Source: Desulfovibrio sp. DV (GTDB taxonomy: Bacteria > Desulfobacterota > Desulfovibrionia > Desulfovibrionales > Desulfovibrionaceae). Taken from it: DNA of 64,000 nucleotides. The DNA lies in contig NZ_MLBG01000004.1 of NCBI RefSeq assembly GCF_001936595.1, positions 42,163 through 106,162 of the forward strand, read 5' to 3'. Positions 7,316 through 20,226 of the stretch are shown here, piece by piece. Both the position numbers and the translations under genes were made by a program. The notes under the pieces are model-generated. The model had not been told where the DNA came from, made no database searches, and saw only the letters and a list, made by a program, of their open reading frames with translations. How positions within the stretch are numbered: position 1 is the stretch's first letter; the number at the start of each line of letters is the position of its first letter.

Positions 7316-7879
7316 CTAGCGTCCGCTGCAGCCGCTTCTGATGATTTCGCAATTGTTGATGCAGGTCGGGCGCGTGTAGGCTTCCCGGCGGGACAGGCCC
7401 TGGCAGCCGGCCATGCACTTTTCATATTGATTGGCACACGATTCCTGTGAATAGGCCGGCGTCATGCCTCTGTAGGGCACGCTCTCCTGGACAAGGACCC
7501 GTGATTCGATGACACGTCCCGGACGAACGTCTTCGATATAAAAGATCTGGCCGGATTGGTCACGGGTATAGAGCCTTTGGCCTTCGTCAAGAGAGTAGGG
7601 GCGGTCGTCGTCTTCGATGTAGTAGAGGATTCCGCTCAAGCCGGCTGGCTGTGTCACCTGCCGGGTGACCAGATGCATGCCGCCTCTGCTGTCGACGTAG
7701 TAGTCTTGTTGCGAATCGGTATGGACAAAACGTCTGACAGTAGTGGATTCCTGTACATACGCCGGCTGGCGGGCAGAGGGTTCATACCGTCTGCTCTGGG
7801 CTGAGGCGGTCGTGCCAGGGACCAGCAGCGAAGCGATGAACAGCATGGCTGCGGTCATATTGGTTAGTCTTGTGGTCAT
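7316..7879 (-). CDS. Secreted protein with six-Cys C-terminal module (paralogue 1)
   Basis: 187 residues with a signal peptide (cleavage probably after ASA, near residue 28). The middle is rich in Tyr, Asp and Arg and contains repeat-like strands: ILYYIEDDDR, QRLYTRDQSGQIFYIED. The last 40 residues carry cysteines spaced C-x6-C-x3-C-x13-C-x3-C-x6-C. The same symmetric pattern closes the proteins at 34698-35123 and 35293-35880, and the middle repeats resemble the latter. AGGAG precedes the ATG at 7879. Function unknown; an extracytoplasmic, disulfide-stabilised protein is likely. It lies downstream of the collagen-like lipoprotein gene, separated by a strong hairpin. Confidence 0.8.
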   Translation of the reverse strand: MTTRLTNMTAAMLFIASLLVPGTTASAQSRRYEPSARQPAYVQESTTVRRFVHTDSQQDYYVDSRGGMHLVTRQVTQPAGLSGILYYIEDDDRPYSLDEGQRLYTRDQSGQIFYIEDVRPGRVIESRVLVQESVPYRGMTPAYSQESCANQYEKCMAGCQGLSRREAYTRPTCINNCEIIRSGCSGR

Positions 7880-7938
7880 AACAATTCTCCTGGGCTGGTA
7901 GTGGGTGCGTTCGCCTCTGGCCCCTGCCGGTCCTTGCA

Positions 7939-7970
7939 CCTCTTTTGCCCCGGATCAGGGGCAAAAGAGG
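7939..7970. terminator. Hairpin between the collagen-like and Cys-module genes
   Basis: A perfect 13-bp stem: CCTCTTTTGCCCC, loop GGATCA, GGGGCAAAAGAGG. It lies 53 bases past the stop of the collagen-like gene, so it probably terminates that transcript. The stem itself supplies the T-rich part. Confidence 0.6.
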
Positions 7971-8023
7971 TAGCTTGCAGGTTCGGGGGGCGAGCGTCAG
8001 CCAGCCCCCTCTGCCCTGGTGCG

Positions 8024-8512
8024 TTATTGCACGATAATGGTCGTGGGCTTTTCATCACCAGTGGTCCCGCGCGCACCGGTGTTGCCGGTGTTGCCTTGGC
8101 GTCCGGTGTTGCCCTTGTTGCCGGTGGCTCCGGTTGCCCCGGTGCCGCCAGCGGCTCCGGTAGCGCCTGTGCCGCCGGAGGCTCCGGTGGCGCCGGTGTC
8201 GCCGGCAGCCCCGGCAGCCCCGGTTGCCCCGGTGTAGCCCGTGTCGCCGGTATTGCCTTGGCGACCGGCGTTGCCCTTGTTGCCTGTTGCTCCGGTGGCA
8301 CCGGTATAACCGGTATCGCCGGTGTTGCCTTGGCGACCGACGCTGCCCTTATTGCCTGTGGCCCCGGTGGCACCGGTATAGCCGGTGTTGCCTTGATTGC
8401 CTGGGGCTCCCTGGGGACCGGCCGGGCCGGTGCAGGCGGTGAAGATGAGCGCCCCGGCCAGGGAAAGGGACAGAGCGACTGTTTTGGTAAGCGTATGCAA
8501 AGTGACGTTCAT
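8024..8512 (-). CDS. Collagen-like repeat lipoprotein
   Basis: 162 residues. An N-terminal signal ends in LIFTAC, a plausible lipobox with Cys at about residue 27. It is followed almost at once by about 42 Gly-X-Y triplets ([19 protein letters not shown] and so on). A 24-residue unit starting GNKGxxGRQGNTGxTGYTG recurs, so the DNA also carries imperfect 72-base repeats. A short non-collagen tail ([10 protein letters not shown]) ends it. Such proteins form triple helices anchored at the cell surface. GAGGAG 8 bases upstream supports the ATG. Repeat number is likely variable between strains. Role unknown; adhesion or an envelope coat is possible. Confidence 0.85.
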   Translation of the reverse strand: MNVTLHTLTKTVALSLSLAGALIFTACTGPAGPQGAPGNQGNTGYTGATGATGNKGSVGRQGNTGDTGYTGATGATGNKGNAGRQGNTGDTGYTGATGAAGAAGDTGATGASGGTGATGAAGGTGATGATGNKGNTGRQGNTGNTGARGTTGDEKPTTIIVQ

Positions 8513-8753
8513 GCTGCACTCCTCGAGAAAGCTACAATGTTGACCTGAACCCGTGGAGTTTGTTTTTTTGAAGCAGATTTCAACCGCTCTGTGCGGCCAT
8601 CCGGGTGCTGGTGTCGAAGCCGGGCTTTTCTCAAATTTATGCGGATCAAGTGAATTCCTGGGAACTGTGCAACATGATGCCCGATGTCGTTTGCAGTTGT
8701 TCCGGTAAAGTCTCTCTGATCCTGATTCTTACGGTCTTGCCGTCACCTGGTCG

Positions 8754-8788
8754 AGCGCCCCCGGAGAATTCCAGGCCGGGGGCGCTCT
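8754..8788. terminator. Hairpin downstream of the PRC-barrel gene
   Basis: A 12-bp stem GAGCGCCCCCGG / CCGGGGGCGCTC with an 11-base loop, 10 bases past the stop codon of the minus-strand PRC-barrel gene. No T tract follows. Confidence 0.5.
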
Positions 8789-8797
8789 GTGGCGCAA

Positions 8798-9199
8798 TTA
8801 GTCAGCGTACTTGAATTCGGGCATTGCCTTGACGGATTCCTTGGTGGCGCCGGGCAAGGTAACGCGTGCGGCCTTGATCTTTAACTGGTTGACCGGGACG
8901 ACCACGTCGTGCTTGGCCATGCCCAGAAAGCCTCCGGTGCTGACGATGGCGTAGGACATGGCCTTTTCGGGCGTCACAACGATGTCTTCGATAACGCCGA
9001 CCTTCTCATTGGCATCGTTGTAGACGTCCTTGCCCAGGATGTCCTTCTTGATGCTCCAGCCCTTGGCAAGCAACTTGATTTCATCGGTGGTGATACCGAT
9101 GGTGCCGACAACTGGCGGAGTTTGGGCCAGGGCAGCACCGGCAATCAGCGTAAAAGACAGCGTCAGGGCAAAGATCAAAGTTTTTGATGAGACATGCAT
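8798..9199 (-). CDS. Secreted PRC-barrel domain protein
   Basis: 133 residues. A signal peptide ends at GAALAQ (about residue 26). The rest is one PRC-barrel: GWSIKKDILGKDVYNDANEKVGVIED, then AMSYAIVSTGGFLGMAKHDVVVPV and a basic C-terminal strand. Exported single PRC-barrel proteins are common in stress and envelope gene sets. The ATG follows an AGGAG-poor leader (GGAAAAC). About 300 bases upstream lies a pair of 14-base palindromes that recurs upstream of the BON-domain gene at 25967-26803, suggesting common control. Function beyond the domain call is unknown. Confidence 0.88.
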   Translation of the reverse strand: MHVSSKTLIFALTLSFTLIAGAALAQTPPVVGTIGITTDEIKLLAKGWSIKKDILGKDVYNDANEKVGVIEDIVVTPEKAMSYAIVSTGGFLGMAKHDVVVPVNQLKIKAARVTLPGATKESVKAMPEFKYAD

Positions 9200-9748
9200 G
9201 GAAAACTCCTTTGTTACAGTTTGTATCCAATAGACATTTCACTGAAAGGCACTGCAGGAACAATCGCATTGCCTGTGGCCGGCGCTCCTGTCCCGGGGGC
9301 TTGAACCCCTTGCTCGGAAGCGAGCCGGAAGAACTGGGATGCCCGGTGAACACGATTGGATTTCGTGGAACACAGCCTCCACAGTACATGTTTCATGCCA
9401 CGCCGGATTGGGCGGCACCACGGTTCGTATGAGCCTGATATGATTTATAAACTCCCAGACGCTACCCGTTGCGGCAGCCGACAGGCGGGACCAGTTTGCG
9501 GTCATATGTCACCGATGGTCATATTTAACCGTCTGCCACCGGTTTCAAGGGGTTGTGACCGATGCGCTCTGGTCACATTTGTATTGTACTGCGCGGGAAT
9601 ATTGGCGTAGACTGAACGGTTTGGGCCGTCCATGGCCGGAATCGGCGGCAGGCCGGGCAGTCGAAGTCCCTGGTCCTTCCGAAATCCGCATTGACTCTTT
9701 GCAACCCTGGCCTGTAATACTGGCGTAAATCCAAAGAGACGGTCTGGA
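9200..9748. other. Regulatory intergenic region between PRC-barrel gene and treZ
   Basis: No supported coding frame. The stretch holds the tandem palindromes at 9500-9530 and a further inverted repeat TGTGACC-10-GGTCACA at 9554-9577, which shares the GGTCA half-site. It probably carries promoters for both flanking divergent genes. Confidence 0.5.
9500..9530. promoter_or_regulatory. Tandem palindromic site, copy A
   Basis: Two 14-mers, GGTCATATGTCACC and GGTCATATTTAACC, are separated by GAT. The same architecture (14-mer, 3-base spacer, 14-mer) occurs at 26987-27017. Centre-to-centre distance is 17 bases. It is probably a dimeric regulator binding twice. The bound protein is unknown. Confidence 0.65.
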
Positions 9749-11569
9749 ATGCCGTCGTTTTCCGGGATGTATAACCAGCCAGCGAGTTTGTATATGAACG
9801 TAATGCCACCACGGCGCTTTCCCATCGGAGCCGAGATTCTGCCCGGCCGCGGCACCCATTTTCGTCTCTGGGCTCCCCGGCATCAGTCGGTTGCCGTTGT
9901 TCTCGAGTCCGGGCCGGGCGCGCCGATGGAAATTCCCATGACTCCCCAGGACGACGGATACCACGCCGGGCTGGTTCCCCAGGCCGCAGCCGGCGTCCGC
10001 TACCGGTATCGCCTGGGCGGCCGGGACGCCTTTCCCGATCCGGCCTCGCGTTTCCAGCCGGACGGTCCCCACGGACCATCCCAGGTGGTGGACCCCGCAG
10101 CTTTTGTCTGGCGCGACGGCCAATGGCCCGGCGTCGGCATCGAGGGCCAGGTCATCTATGAAATGCACATCGGGACCTTCACCCAGGAGGGCACCTGGGC
10201 AGCGGCCGGGCGGGAACTGGCCGAACTGGCGGCCTGCGGCGTCACCGTCATCGAGCTCATGCCGGTGGCGGATTTCCCCGGCCGCTTTGGCTGGGGCTAC
10301 GACGGGGTCGGCCTGTTTGCGCCGGTGGGGATCTACGGCGAGCCGGACGATATGCGCCGTTTCGTGGACGAGGCCCATTCCTGCGGCCTGGGGGTGATCC
10401 TCGATGTGGTCTACAACCATCTGGGGCCAAGCGGGAATTATCTCGGGCAGTTCTCGGCCGACTATTTCACCAGCAAATATGCAAACGAATGGGGCCAGGC
10501 CATCAATTTTGACGGCGAACATTCCGGGCCGGTGCGGGAATTGTTCCAGGCCAACGCCGCCTATTGGGTTGCGGAATACCACATCGACGGCCTGCGCCTG
10601 GACGCCACCCAGCAGATGTTCGACGACTCGCCGGAGTATATCGTGACCGCCATTGCCAGACAGGTGCGGCAGGCGGCCGGTGGCCGCAAAACCTTTGTTG
10701 TGGCTGAAAACGAAGCCCAGGACGCCAATCTGGCGCGTCCGGCCGCAGCCGGCGGCAGCGGCCTGGACGGCCTGTGGAACGACGACTTTCATCACGCCGC
10801 CATGGTCGCTCTGGCCGGGCGCAGCGAAGCCTATTATTCGGACTATACGGGCAAGGCCCAGGAATTTTTGTCCATGCTCAAATACGGCTACCTCTACCAG
10901 GGCCAACGCTCTGCCTGGCAAAACCAGAGGCGGGGCACGCCGTCCCTGGATCTGCCGCCGTCCCGCTTTGTCCTGTATCTCCAGAATCACGACCAAGTGG
11001 CCAATTCCGGGCGCAGCGAGCGGATGCAATTCCTGACCAGTCCCGGCCGGCTGCGGGCCGTGACGGCGCTATTGCTCCTGGCCCCGGGCACCCCCATGCT
11101 TTTCCAGGGCCAGGAATTCGGCGCCTCGGCCCCGTTTCATTTCTTTTCCGACCACGAACCGGGCCTGGCCGGACTGGTGCGCAAAGGGCGGGCCAAGTCC
11201 CTGCAGCAGTTTCCCAGTCTGGCCACCCGGGAGATGCGGGCCTCCTTCCCGGACCCCGGCGATCCGGCGGTCTTTGCCAGCTGCAAGCTTGATTTGAGCG
11301 AGCGCGAGCGCCACCGTCCGATCTACGATCTACACAAGGACCTGCTGCGCCTTCGCCGCGAGGATGCGGTCTTCGGCTCCCAGACCCCCGGCGGCCTGGA
11401 CGGCTCGGCCCTGGCCGAGGAATGCCTGCTCCTGCGCTTTTTTTGGCGACGGCGACGACGACCGGCTGCTACTGGTCAATCTCGGCCGGGATCTGCACCT
11501 GCCTTTTGTCCCGGAACCGCTGCTCGCCCCGCCGGCCGGGCATTTGTGGCAGCTGTTGTGGTCGAGTGA
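9749..11569 (+). CDS. treZ: Malto-oligosyltrehalose trehalohydrolase (TreZ), frameshifted near the 3' end
   Basis: Releases trehalose from the maltooligosyl-trehalose made by TreY. A GH13 barrel preceded by a carbohydrate-binding domain (GTHFRLWAP). Catalytic blocks: HIDGLRLDAT (nucleophile Asp, about residue 285), VVAENEAQ (Glu, about 320) and LQNHDQVANSG (about 414). The reading frame leaves the family at a run of seven T's (11438-11444). With six T's it would continue as LRFFGDGDDD and the normal C-terminus ending at 11690. The start is uncertain: ATGs at 9749, 9794 and 9803 all lack a good ribosome site, and the family begins near PRRFPIGAEIL. Next comes the debranching enzyme, overlapping the corrected stop. 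Confidence 0.85.
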   Translation: MPSFSGMYNQPASLYMNVMPPRRFPIGAEILPGRGTHFRLWAPRHQSVAVVLESGPGAPMEIPMTPQDDGYHAGLVPQAAAGVRYRYRLGGRDAFPDPASRFQPDGPHGPSQVVDPAAFVWRDGQWPGVGIEGQVIYEMHIGTFTQEGTWAAAGRELAELAACGVTVIELMPVADFPGRFGWGYDGVGLFAPVGIYGEPDDMRRFVDEAHSCGLGVILDVVYNHLGPSGNYLGQFSADYFTSKYANEWGQAINFDGEHSGPVRELFQANAAYWVAEYHIDGLRLDATQQMFDDSPEYIVTAIARQVRQAAGGRKTFVVAENEAQDANLARPAAAGGSGLDGLWNDDFHHAAMVALAGRSEAYYSDYTGKAQEFLSMLKYGYLYQGQRSAWQNQRRGTPSLDLPPSRFVLYLQNHDQVANSGRSERMQFLTSPGRLRAVTALLLLAPGTPMLFQGQEFGASAPFHFFSDHEPGLAGLVRKGRAKSLQQFPSLATREMRASFPDPGDPAVFASCKLDLSERERHRPIYDLHKDLLRLRREDAVFGSQTPGGLDGSALAEECLLLRFFWRRRRRPAATGQSRPGSAPAFCPGTAARPAGRAFVAAVVVE

Positions 11570-11690
11570 ACACCCGCGCTACGGCGGGGCCGGGACACCC
11601 CCGCTCGAGGCCAAGGACGGCTGGCGCATCCCCGGCCATGCCGCCGTGGCCCTGCGTCCGGTCCCAAAGGAGAAGCCAAAGCATGTCTGA
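11445..11690 (+). pseudogene. treZ: Displaced C-terminal segment of TreZ
   Basis: In the +1 frame after the T7 run the sequence encodes GDGDDDRLLLVNLGRDLHLP, then WQLLWSSEHPRYGG and IPGHAAVALRP, which is the usual C-terminal beta domain of TreZ. It ends with TGA at 11688-11690, overlapping the ATG of the next gene by 8 bases. It belongs to the same gene as 9749-11569 and is probably separated only by an indel. Confidence 0.8.
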
Positions 11691-13743
11691 CGCCAACACG
11701 CCCACCCCCGGCCTGGAGGAATGCGACCTCGGCCCGGACCCCCATCTGCTGCGGGAATGGCTGGTCACCAACGGCCTTGGCGGCTACGCCTCGGGCACTG
11801 TGACCGGCACCATCACCCGGCGTTACCACGGCCTGTTGGTGGCGGCCCTGCCAAACCCCCTTGGCCGGGTGATGATGCTCAACGGCTTGTCAGAGCGTCT
11901 GCGCCTACCCAGCCGGCGCGTGGTCTATACCGGCGCGGAAGAATTGGCCGGCGTGACCCCGGAATGCGTCCATCCCCTGACCTCCTTTCGCCTGGACCAT
12001 GGCCTGCCGGTCTGGCGCTATGAAATCGACGGTTTCATCCTGGAAAAGCGTCTGCTCATGCCCTATCAGCAAAATACCGTCCACGTGACCTACCGGCTGC
12101 TTGGCGGGGAGGGCATGTTGCGGTTAAACCTCCGCCCGGCCATGCAGTTTCGTTCCCACGACGCCCTGGTCGGTCCGTTTGGGGCCGCTTCTTACCGGCT
12201 TATGGTCGCCGAAGACCGGTTCGAGATCACCGGGGAGCCGCACTATCCTATCCTGCGTCTGCAGCTCCACGGCCCGGCCACCGCCTTTACCTGCGACGGC
12301 AAGGTGACGGCGGCCATCCCCTACCGTACCGAACGCGACCGGGGTTACGCCTGGAAGGGGTCGCTGTGGAGCCCCGGCTATTTTCGCACTGATCTGATGC
12401 AAGGCCAGGAGACCACCCTGGTGGCCTCGACAGAAGGCTGGGAGGTCATCCTGGCCCAGTCCCCGGAAGCGGCCTACCGATCCGAGTCCGAACGCTGCGA
12501 CATCCTGCTGCGTCTGGCCGCGCCGGCCCTGCAAAGCGGTCCTGCCGCCCAGTTGGTCCTGGCGGCGGACCAGTTTCTGATCACCCCGGTCGGACGCGTC
12601 CAGGACGCGGTGCGGGCCAAGGCCGCCGGCGACGACATCCGCACCATCATCGCCGGGTACCATTGGTTCACCGACTGGGGCCGCGACACCATGATCAGCC
12701 TGGAAGGGCTGACCCTGCTGACCGGGCGCATCAACGAGGCCGGCTGGATCTTGCGGACCTTTGCCGAGTACATCCGAAACGGCCTTATCCCCAACATGTT
12801 TCCCGAAGGGGAGAAGGAGGGGCTCTATCATACCGCCGACGCGACCTTGTGGTTTTTCCACGCCTTCCACCGCTACCTGCGCGCCACCAACGACCAGACC
12901 ACCTTGCGGCTGCTGCTCCCCAAGTTCCGCGACATCATCGAACACCACCTGCGGGGCACGGATTTCGGCATCGGCATGGACCCGGCCGACGGGCTGCTGC
13001 GCCAGGGAGCGCCGGGCTACCAGCTGACCTGGATGGACGCCAAGGTGGATGACTGGGTGGTCACACCCAGGCGCGGCAAGGCCGTGGAAATTAACGCCCT
13101 ATGGTACAACGCCCTGCGTCTGCTTGAGGGGTGGCTGGCGCAATCCGGCGAGAGTGCGGCCGCTGATGCCATCGGCCAGCGGGCCGATCAGGTCCGGGAC
13201 TCGTTTAACAAGCGTTTCTGGCTGGCCACGGGCGGCTACCTCTACGACGTGGTGGACGGCGAAAACGGTTGCGACGATGCGGCCTGCCGGCCCAATCAGG
13301 TGCTGGCCATTTCCCTGGATCATCCCGTTTTGGACGAATCCCGTTGGCCGTCGGTCATGGCGGTGGTGGCCCGCGAGCTGCTCACCCCTGTGGGACTGCG
13401 CTCCCTGGCGCCTGGGCATCCGGATTACAAGGCCAGGTATTACGGCGACCTGCGGTCCAGGGACGCCGCCTACCACCAGGGCACGGTCTGGGCCTGGCTC
13501 ATCGGCCCCTACGTCGAGGCCTGGCTCAAGCTCCACCCGGGCCGGCAGGCCGAGGCCCGGGAATTGTTGGCCGGACTCATCGACACTCTGGACGCGGCCT
13601 GTGTCGGGTCCCTCAGCGAGGTGTTCGATGCCGAGCAGCCCTATCTGGCCCGGGGCTGCATTGCCCAGGCCTGGAGCGTGGCCGAGACGCTGCGCTGCTG
13701 GGTGATGACCGAGGCTGCGGCGGTCGGGGAGGACGGGGCCTGA
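11683..13743 (+). CDS. Glycogen debranching enzyme (amylo-alpha-1,6-glucosidase)
   Basis: 686 residues. An N-terminal bacterial/archaeal GDE domain (LREWLVTNGLGGYASGTVTG) is followed by an (alpha/alpha)6 GH133-type barrel. Diagnostic blocks: FTDWGRDTMISLEGLTLLTG, GLIPNMFPEGEKEGLYHTAD, TWMDAKVDDWVVTPRRGKAV, YHQGTVWAWLIGPYVEAW and GSLSEVFDAEQPYLARGCIA. It hydrolyses alpha-1,6 branch points to make linear maltodextrin, the substrate of TreY. AAGGAG 11 bases before the ATG supports the start, which overlaps the corrected end of treZ, so the two are translationally linked. Length fits the prokaryotic family. Confidence 0.9.
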   Translation: MSDANTPTPGLEECDLGPDPHLLREWLVTNGLGGYASGTVTGTITRRYHGLLVAALPNPLGRVMMLNGLSERLRLPSRRVVYTGAEELAGVTPECVHPLTSFRLDHGLPVWRYEIDGFILEKRLLMPYQQNTVHVTYRLLGGEGMLRLNLRPAMQFRSHDALVGPFGAASYRLMVAEDRFEITGEPHYPILRLQLHGPATAFTCDGKVTAAIPYRTERDRGYAWKGSLWSPGYFRTDLMQGQETTLVASTEGWEVILAQSPEAAYRSESERCDILLRLAAPALQSGPAAQLVLAADQFLITPVGRVQDAVRAKAAGDDIRTIIAGYHWFTDWGRDTMISLEGLTLLTGRINEAGWILRTFAEYIRNGLIPNMFPEGEKEGLYHTADATLWFFHAFHRYLRATNDQTTLRLLLPKFRDIIEHHLRGTDFGIGMDPADGLLRQGAPGYQLTWMDAKVDDWVVTPRRGKAVEINALWYNALRLLEGWLAQSGESAAADAIGQRADQVRDSFNKRFWLATGGYLYDVVDGENGCDDAACRPNQVLAISLDHPVLDESRWPSVMAVVARELLTPVGLRSLAPGHPDYKARYYGDLRSRDAAYHQGTVWAWLIGPYVEAWLKLHPGRQAEARELLAGLIDTLDAACVGSLSEVFDAEQPYLARGCIAQAWSVAETLRCWVMTEAAAVGEDGA

Positions 13744-13803
13744 GGCAAGGCCGGCTAGGGGCCTTGCCGGGCGGGAGAGGGGGAACTGTGTGCCCCTCTC
13801 CCG
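13744..13803. terminator. Two hairpins between convergent debranching and treS genes
   Basis: GGCAAGGCC-7-GGCCTTGCC at 13744-13768 begins right at the debranching gene's stop. CGGGAGAGGGG-10-CCCCTCTCCCG follows at 13772-13803. They probably terminate transcripts from both directions. Confidence 0.6.
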
Positions 13804-13864
13804 GTTGGCCGGGCTGGCTGCCCCGGCCTGGTCCGGCCACCGTTTCGGGCCTGCCGCAGTCCGC

Positions 13865-17152
<3,288 letters not shown>

Positions 17153-17348
17153 TGCACCACCTCCATTGTTCGACGATCCGCCGAAATACGGCGGGTCTTT
17201 TCCAACTCCTTTATTGACCCCATTTGAAAAAAAATGTCTATCAAAGAATAAATCCTCCCTTTGCCAACCCTCCCCGTCCGGAGAGGCTGCGACTGGGAGC
17301 GAGCCGTGGCGGATGGTCCAGGCCGGTACAGCTTCGAGGAGGCCATTG

Positions 17349-20165
17349 ATGCTTGAGATTCCCTTGGCCACGTACAGAATCCAGCTCTGCCCGGATTTTG
17401 GCTTCACCCAGTGCCGGGAGGCGCTGCCCTATCTGGCGATGCTTGGCATCTCCCATATCTATGCCTCGCCCATCTTCAAGGCCAGGCCCGGGTCGCAGCA
17501 CGGCTACGACGTGTGCGACCACCAGACCCTCAACCCGGAATTGGGCTCGCCTGAGGAGTTCGAGGCGCTCATGGCCCGGTGCAAGGAACTCGGCCTGGGC
17601 TGGATTCAGGACATCGTTCCCAACCACATGGCGGTTTCCGGCGACAACGGCATGTTGGTCGACGTGTTGGAAAATGGAGAATTCTCAAAGTATATAAGAT
17701 ATTTTGATATCGAATGGGACCACCCCTACAAGAGCATGGCCGGCCGGATGCTGGCCCCGTTTCTGGGCAGCTATTACAGCCAGGCCCTGGAGAGCGGGCA
17801 GATCCAGCTCAAGTTTGACGCGGCCGGATTCAGCGTCAATTACTATGACATCAAATTTCCCTTGCGCATCGACTCCTACGTCAAGCTCCTCACCCATGGC
17901 ATAGACGCCTTTCGCGACGCCATCGGCCCGGACAATCCGGACTACCTGAAGATGCTCGGGATACTGTACAACATCAAAGGCCTGACCGGAGAAAGCCGTG
18001 AGTCGGAACGCTACCACCAGCTCTATTTCATAAAGCACCTGCTCTTTGAACTGTATCAATCGAGCAACGCCTTGCGCGGTTTTCTCGACAACAACCTGCG
18101 GCTTTTTAATGGGCAAGACGCGTCCGTGCCGGGAGACCGTTTCGGCCTGCTCGATGATCTGCTGGGCGACCAGCTGTTTCGGTTGGCTTTCTGGAAAGTT
18201 GCCGGCGAGGAAATCAATTACCGGCGTTTTTTCAGCATAAACGACCTGATCTCCCTGCGTGTGGAGGACGAGGCGGTCTTTGACCATACCCACAAGCTCA
18301 CCCTCAAATACATCGCCAACCAGTCCTTCTCCGGCCTTCGCATCGACCACATCGACGGCCTGTATGACCCCACCTCCTATCTGCAGCGGCTGCGGGGCCA
18401 CACGCCGGATGCCTACCTGATGGTGGAGAAGATCCTTGTCTGGGACGAGCCCCTGCCGGCCTTCTGGCCCATCCAGGGAACCACGGGCTATGATTTCATG
18501 AACCTGACCTGCGGCCTGTTTGTCGAGTCCCAGGCCGAGGCGGCCTTTCAGCGCCTCTACGTCTCCTTTACCGGCATGAAGAAGTCCCTGGCCGCCATCC
18601 TGGCCGACAAGAAACGCAACATGATCCAGCGCGACATGGCCGGCGACGTGGACAATCTGGTCCGGCTGGTCAAGACCGTCTCCAGCAAGGACAGACAGGG
18701 CACGGACATCACCATGCCGGCCCTTAAGCAGGCCATCACCGAAGTGCTCGTCCAATTTCCGGTCTACCGGACCTACATCAGTCCGGAAGCCTTCCGGCCG
18801 GCCGATCTGGCCTATATCCGGGATGCCATCCGGGCCACCCGCCGGGCCAACCCGGAACTGCAATTCGAGCTGGCCTTTCTGGAGCGCTTCCTGCTGCTGG
18901 AATTCGGCGAAAACATGGAGGCATCGGGAAAACGGGAGTGGACGCATTTCGTCATGCGCTTTCAGCAGGTGACCGGGCCGCTTCTGGCCAAGGCCATGGA
19001 GGATTCCGCCTTTTATGTTTTCAATCGCCTGCTGTGCCTCAATGAGGTGGGCGGCGACCCCGGGCGGTTTGGCATCCTGGCTGCGGACTGGAGCAGGGCC
19101 ATGCAACAACGCATGGAATCGTGGCCTGCGGCCCTCAATGCCACCGCCACCCACGATGCCAAGCGCGGGGAGGATGCCCGGATGCGTCTGGCCGCCCTGT
19201 CCGAGCTGGCCCAGCCCTTTGCCGATGCCCTCAAAGCCTTGGCCAGTTCCGCCCGGGGCAGACGGCAGCGCATCGGTTCCCGGCTGACGCCGGATCGCAA
19301 CGAAGCCTATTTCCTCTATCAGGCCCTGCTGGCCCATCGGCCCTTTGCCGCTGCGGATACGGCGGCTTTCGGCGATCGCCTGGGGGGCTATCTGGTCAAG
19401 GCCCTGCGTGAGGCCAAGGAACACTCCAACTGGCAAAGCCCCGACGAACAGGCAGAGCAGGCCTATCTGGCCTATGCCGCCAACCTGCTGGACCCGGACC
19501 CTGCCGTGGCCTTTCCCGCGGCGTTTTGGGCGCTGTGGCAGCGGGTCGCCCGGGTCGGACTGGTCAATTCCCTGTCCCAGACGCTTATAAAGATCACGGC
19601 CCCGGGGCTGCCGGATTTTTACCAGGGCACGGAGTTCTGGGATTTTTCCATGGTCGATCCGGACAACCGCCAACCGGTTGATTACACCCTGCGCCACAAG
19701 GCACTTGCCAAGCTGGCCCGGGCTGACGCCGCAGACCGGCCGGCCCTGCTGCAGGAACTCGTTGCCAAGGCCGAGGACGGGCGCATCAAGCTCTTTCTCA
19801 TCTGGAAAGGGCTGGCCGTGCGGCGGGAACTGGCCGAACTCCACCGCAAAGGGGACTACCGTCCCCTGGAATTTGCCGGCGGCCGCCAGGGCATGGCCTT
19901 CGGCTTTGCCCGAACCCTGGGCGAGGCCACGGCCGTGACCCTGATCCCCCGGTTTTTCGCCAGGGCAGCGGGGGAGGAGGCCCGGTTTCCCCTGGGACCG
20001 TTCTGGGAGGATGCCGGCGTGTCCCTGGCCGGAGCCCATCCCTTTGTGGACGCCTTCACCGGACGGGTGTTTGCGGCGGCGGGGCAGGTTCCTTTGCAGG
20101 ACGTTTTTCGGGACCTGCCCTTTGCCCTGCTGGTCTCGCGGCCGCCGCCAGCCGGGCCGGCCTGA
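17349..20165 (+). CDS. treY: Malto-oligosyltrehalose synthase (TreY)
   Basis: 938 residues. Converts the reducing end of maltodextrin to a trehalose unit. GH13 features: [15 protein letters not shown] at the start, [26 protein letters not shown] (nucleophile), [11 protein letters not shown] (acid), [18 protein letters not shown], and [20 protein letters not shown] near the end. GAGGAGG 7 bases upstream fixes the start. The 196-base gap to treS holds TTGACC followed 19 bases later by TATCAA, a weak promoter candidate. It is followed at 61 bases by the GH57 gene on the same strand. Works with TreZ to release trehalose. Confidence 0.94.
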   Translation: MLEIPLATYRIQLCPDFGFTQCREALPYLAMLGISHIYASPIFKARPGSQHGYDVCDHQTLNPELGSPEEFEALMARCKELGLGWIQDIVPNHMAVSGDNGMLVDVLENGEFSKYIRYFDIEWDHPYKSMAGRMLAPFLGSYYSQALESGQIQLKFDAAGFSVNYYDIKFPLRIDSYVKLLTHGIDAFRDAIGPDNPDYLKMLGILYNIKGLTGESRESERYHQLYFIKHLLFELYQSSNALRGFLDNNLRLFNGQDASVPGDRFGLLDDLLGDQLFRLAFWKVAGEEINYRRFFSINDLISLRVEDEAVFDHTHKLTLKYIANQSFSGLRIDHIDGLYDPTSYLQRLRGHTPDAYLMVEKILVWDEPLPAFWPIQGTTGYDFMNLTCGLFVESQAEAAFQRLYVSFTGMKKSLAAILADKKRNMIQRDMAGDVDNLVRLVKTVSSKDRQGTDITMPALKQAITEVLVQFPVYRTYISPEAFRPADLAYIRDAIRATRRANPELQFELAFLERFLLLEFGENMEASGKREWTHFVMRFQQVTGPLLAKAMEDSAFYVFNRLLCLNEVGGDPGRFGILAADWSRAMQQRMESWPAALNATATHDAKRGEDARMRLAALSELAQPFADALKALASSARGRRQRIGSRLTPDRNEAYFLYQALLAHRPFAAADTAAFGDRLGGYLVKALREAKEHSNWQSPDEQAEQAYLAYAANLLDPDPAVAFPAAFWALWQRVARVGLVNSLSQTLIKITAPGLPDFYQGTEFWDFSMVDPDNRQPVDYTLRHKALAKLARADAADRPALLQELVAKAEDGRIKLFLIWKGLAVRRELAELHRKGDYRPLEFAGGRQGMAFGFARTLGEATAVTLIPRFFARAAGEEARFPLGPFWEDAGVSLAGAHPFVDAFTGRVFAAAGQVPLQDVFRDLPFALLVSRPPPAGPA

Positions 20166-20226
20166 TCGTTTTGGTGGCGTATGGCCGGGAATGTGACGCA
20201 CGATGAAGGTACCCCAGGAGGGTGAC

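Noticed and set aside
8040..8430. CRISPR array or tandem DNA repeat
   Set aside because: The repeats are in-frame Gly-X-Y codons with imperfect period and no unique spacers. No cas genes are present.
9200..9748. A sigma54 promoter linked to the tandem palindromes
   Set aside because: I looked for GG-N10-GC elements between the palindromes and the PRC-barrel and BON genes and found no good match.
17200..17348. A firm promoter for treY
   Set aside because: TTGACC is present but the nearest TATCAA is 19 bases away; too weak to list as a feature.
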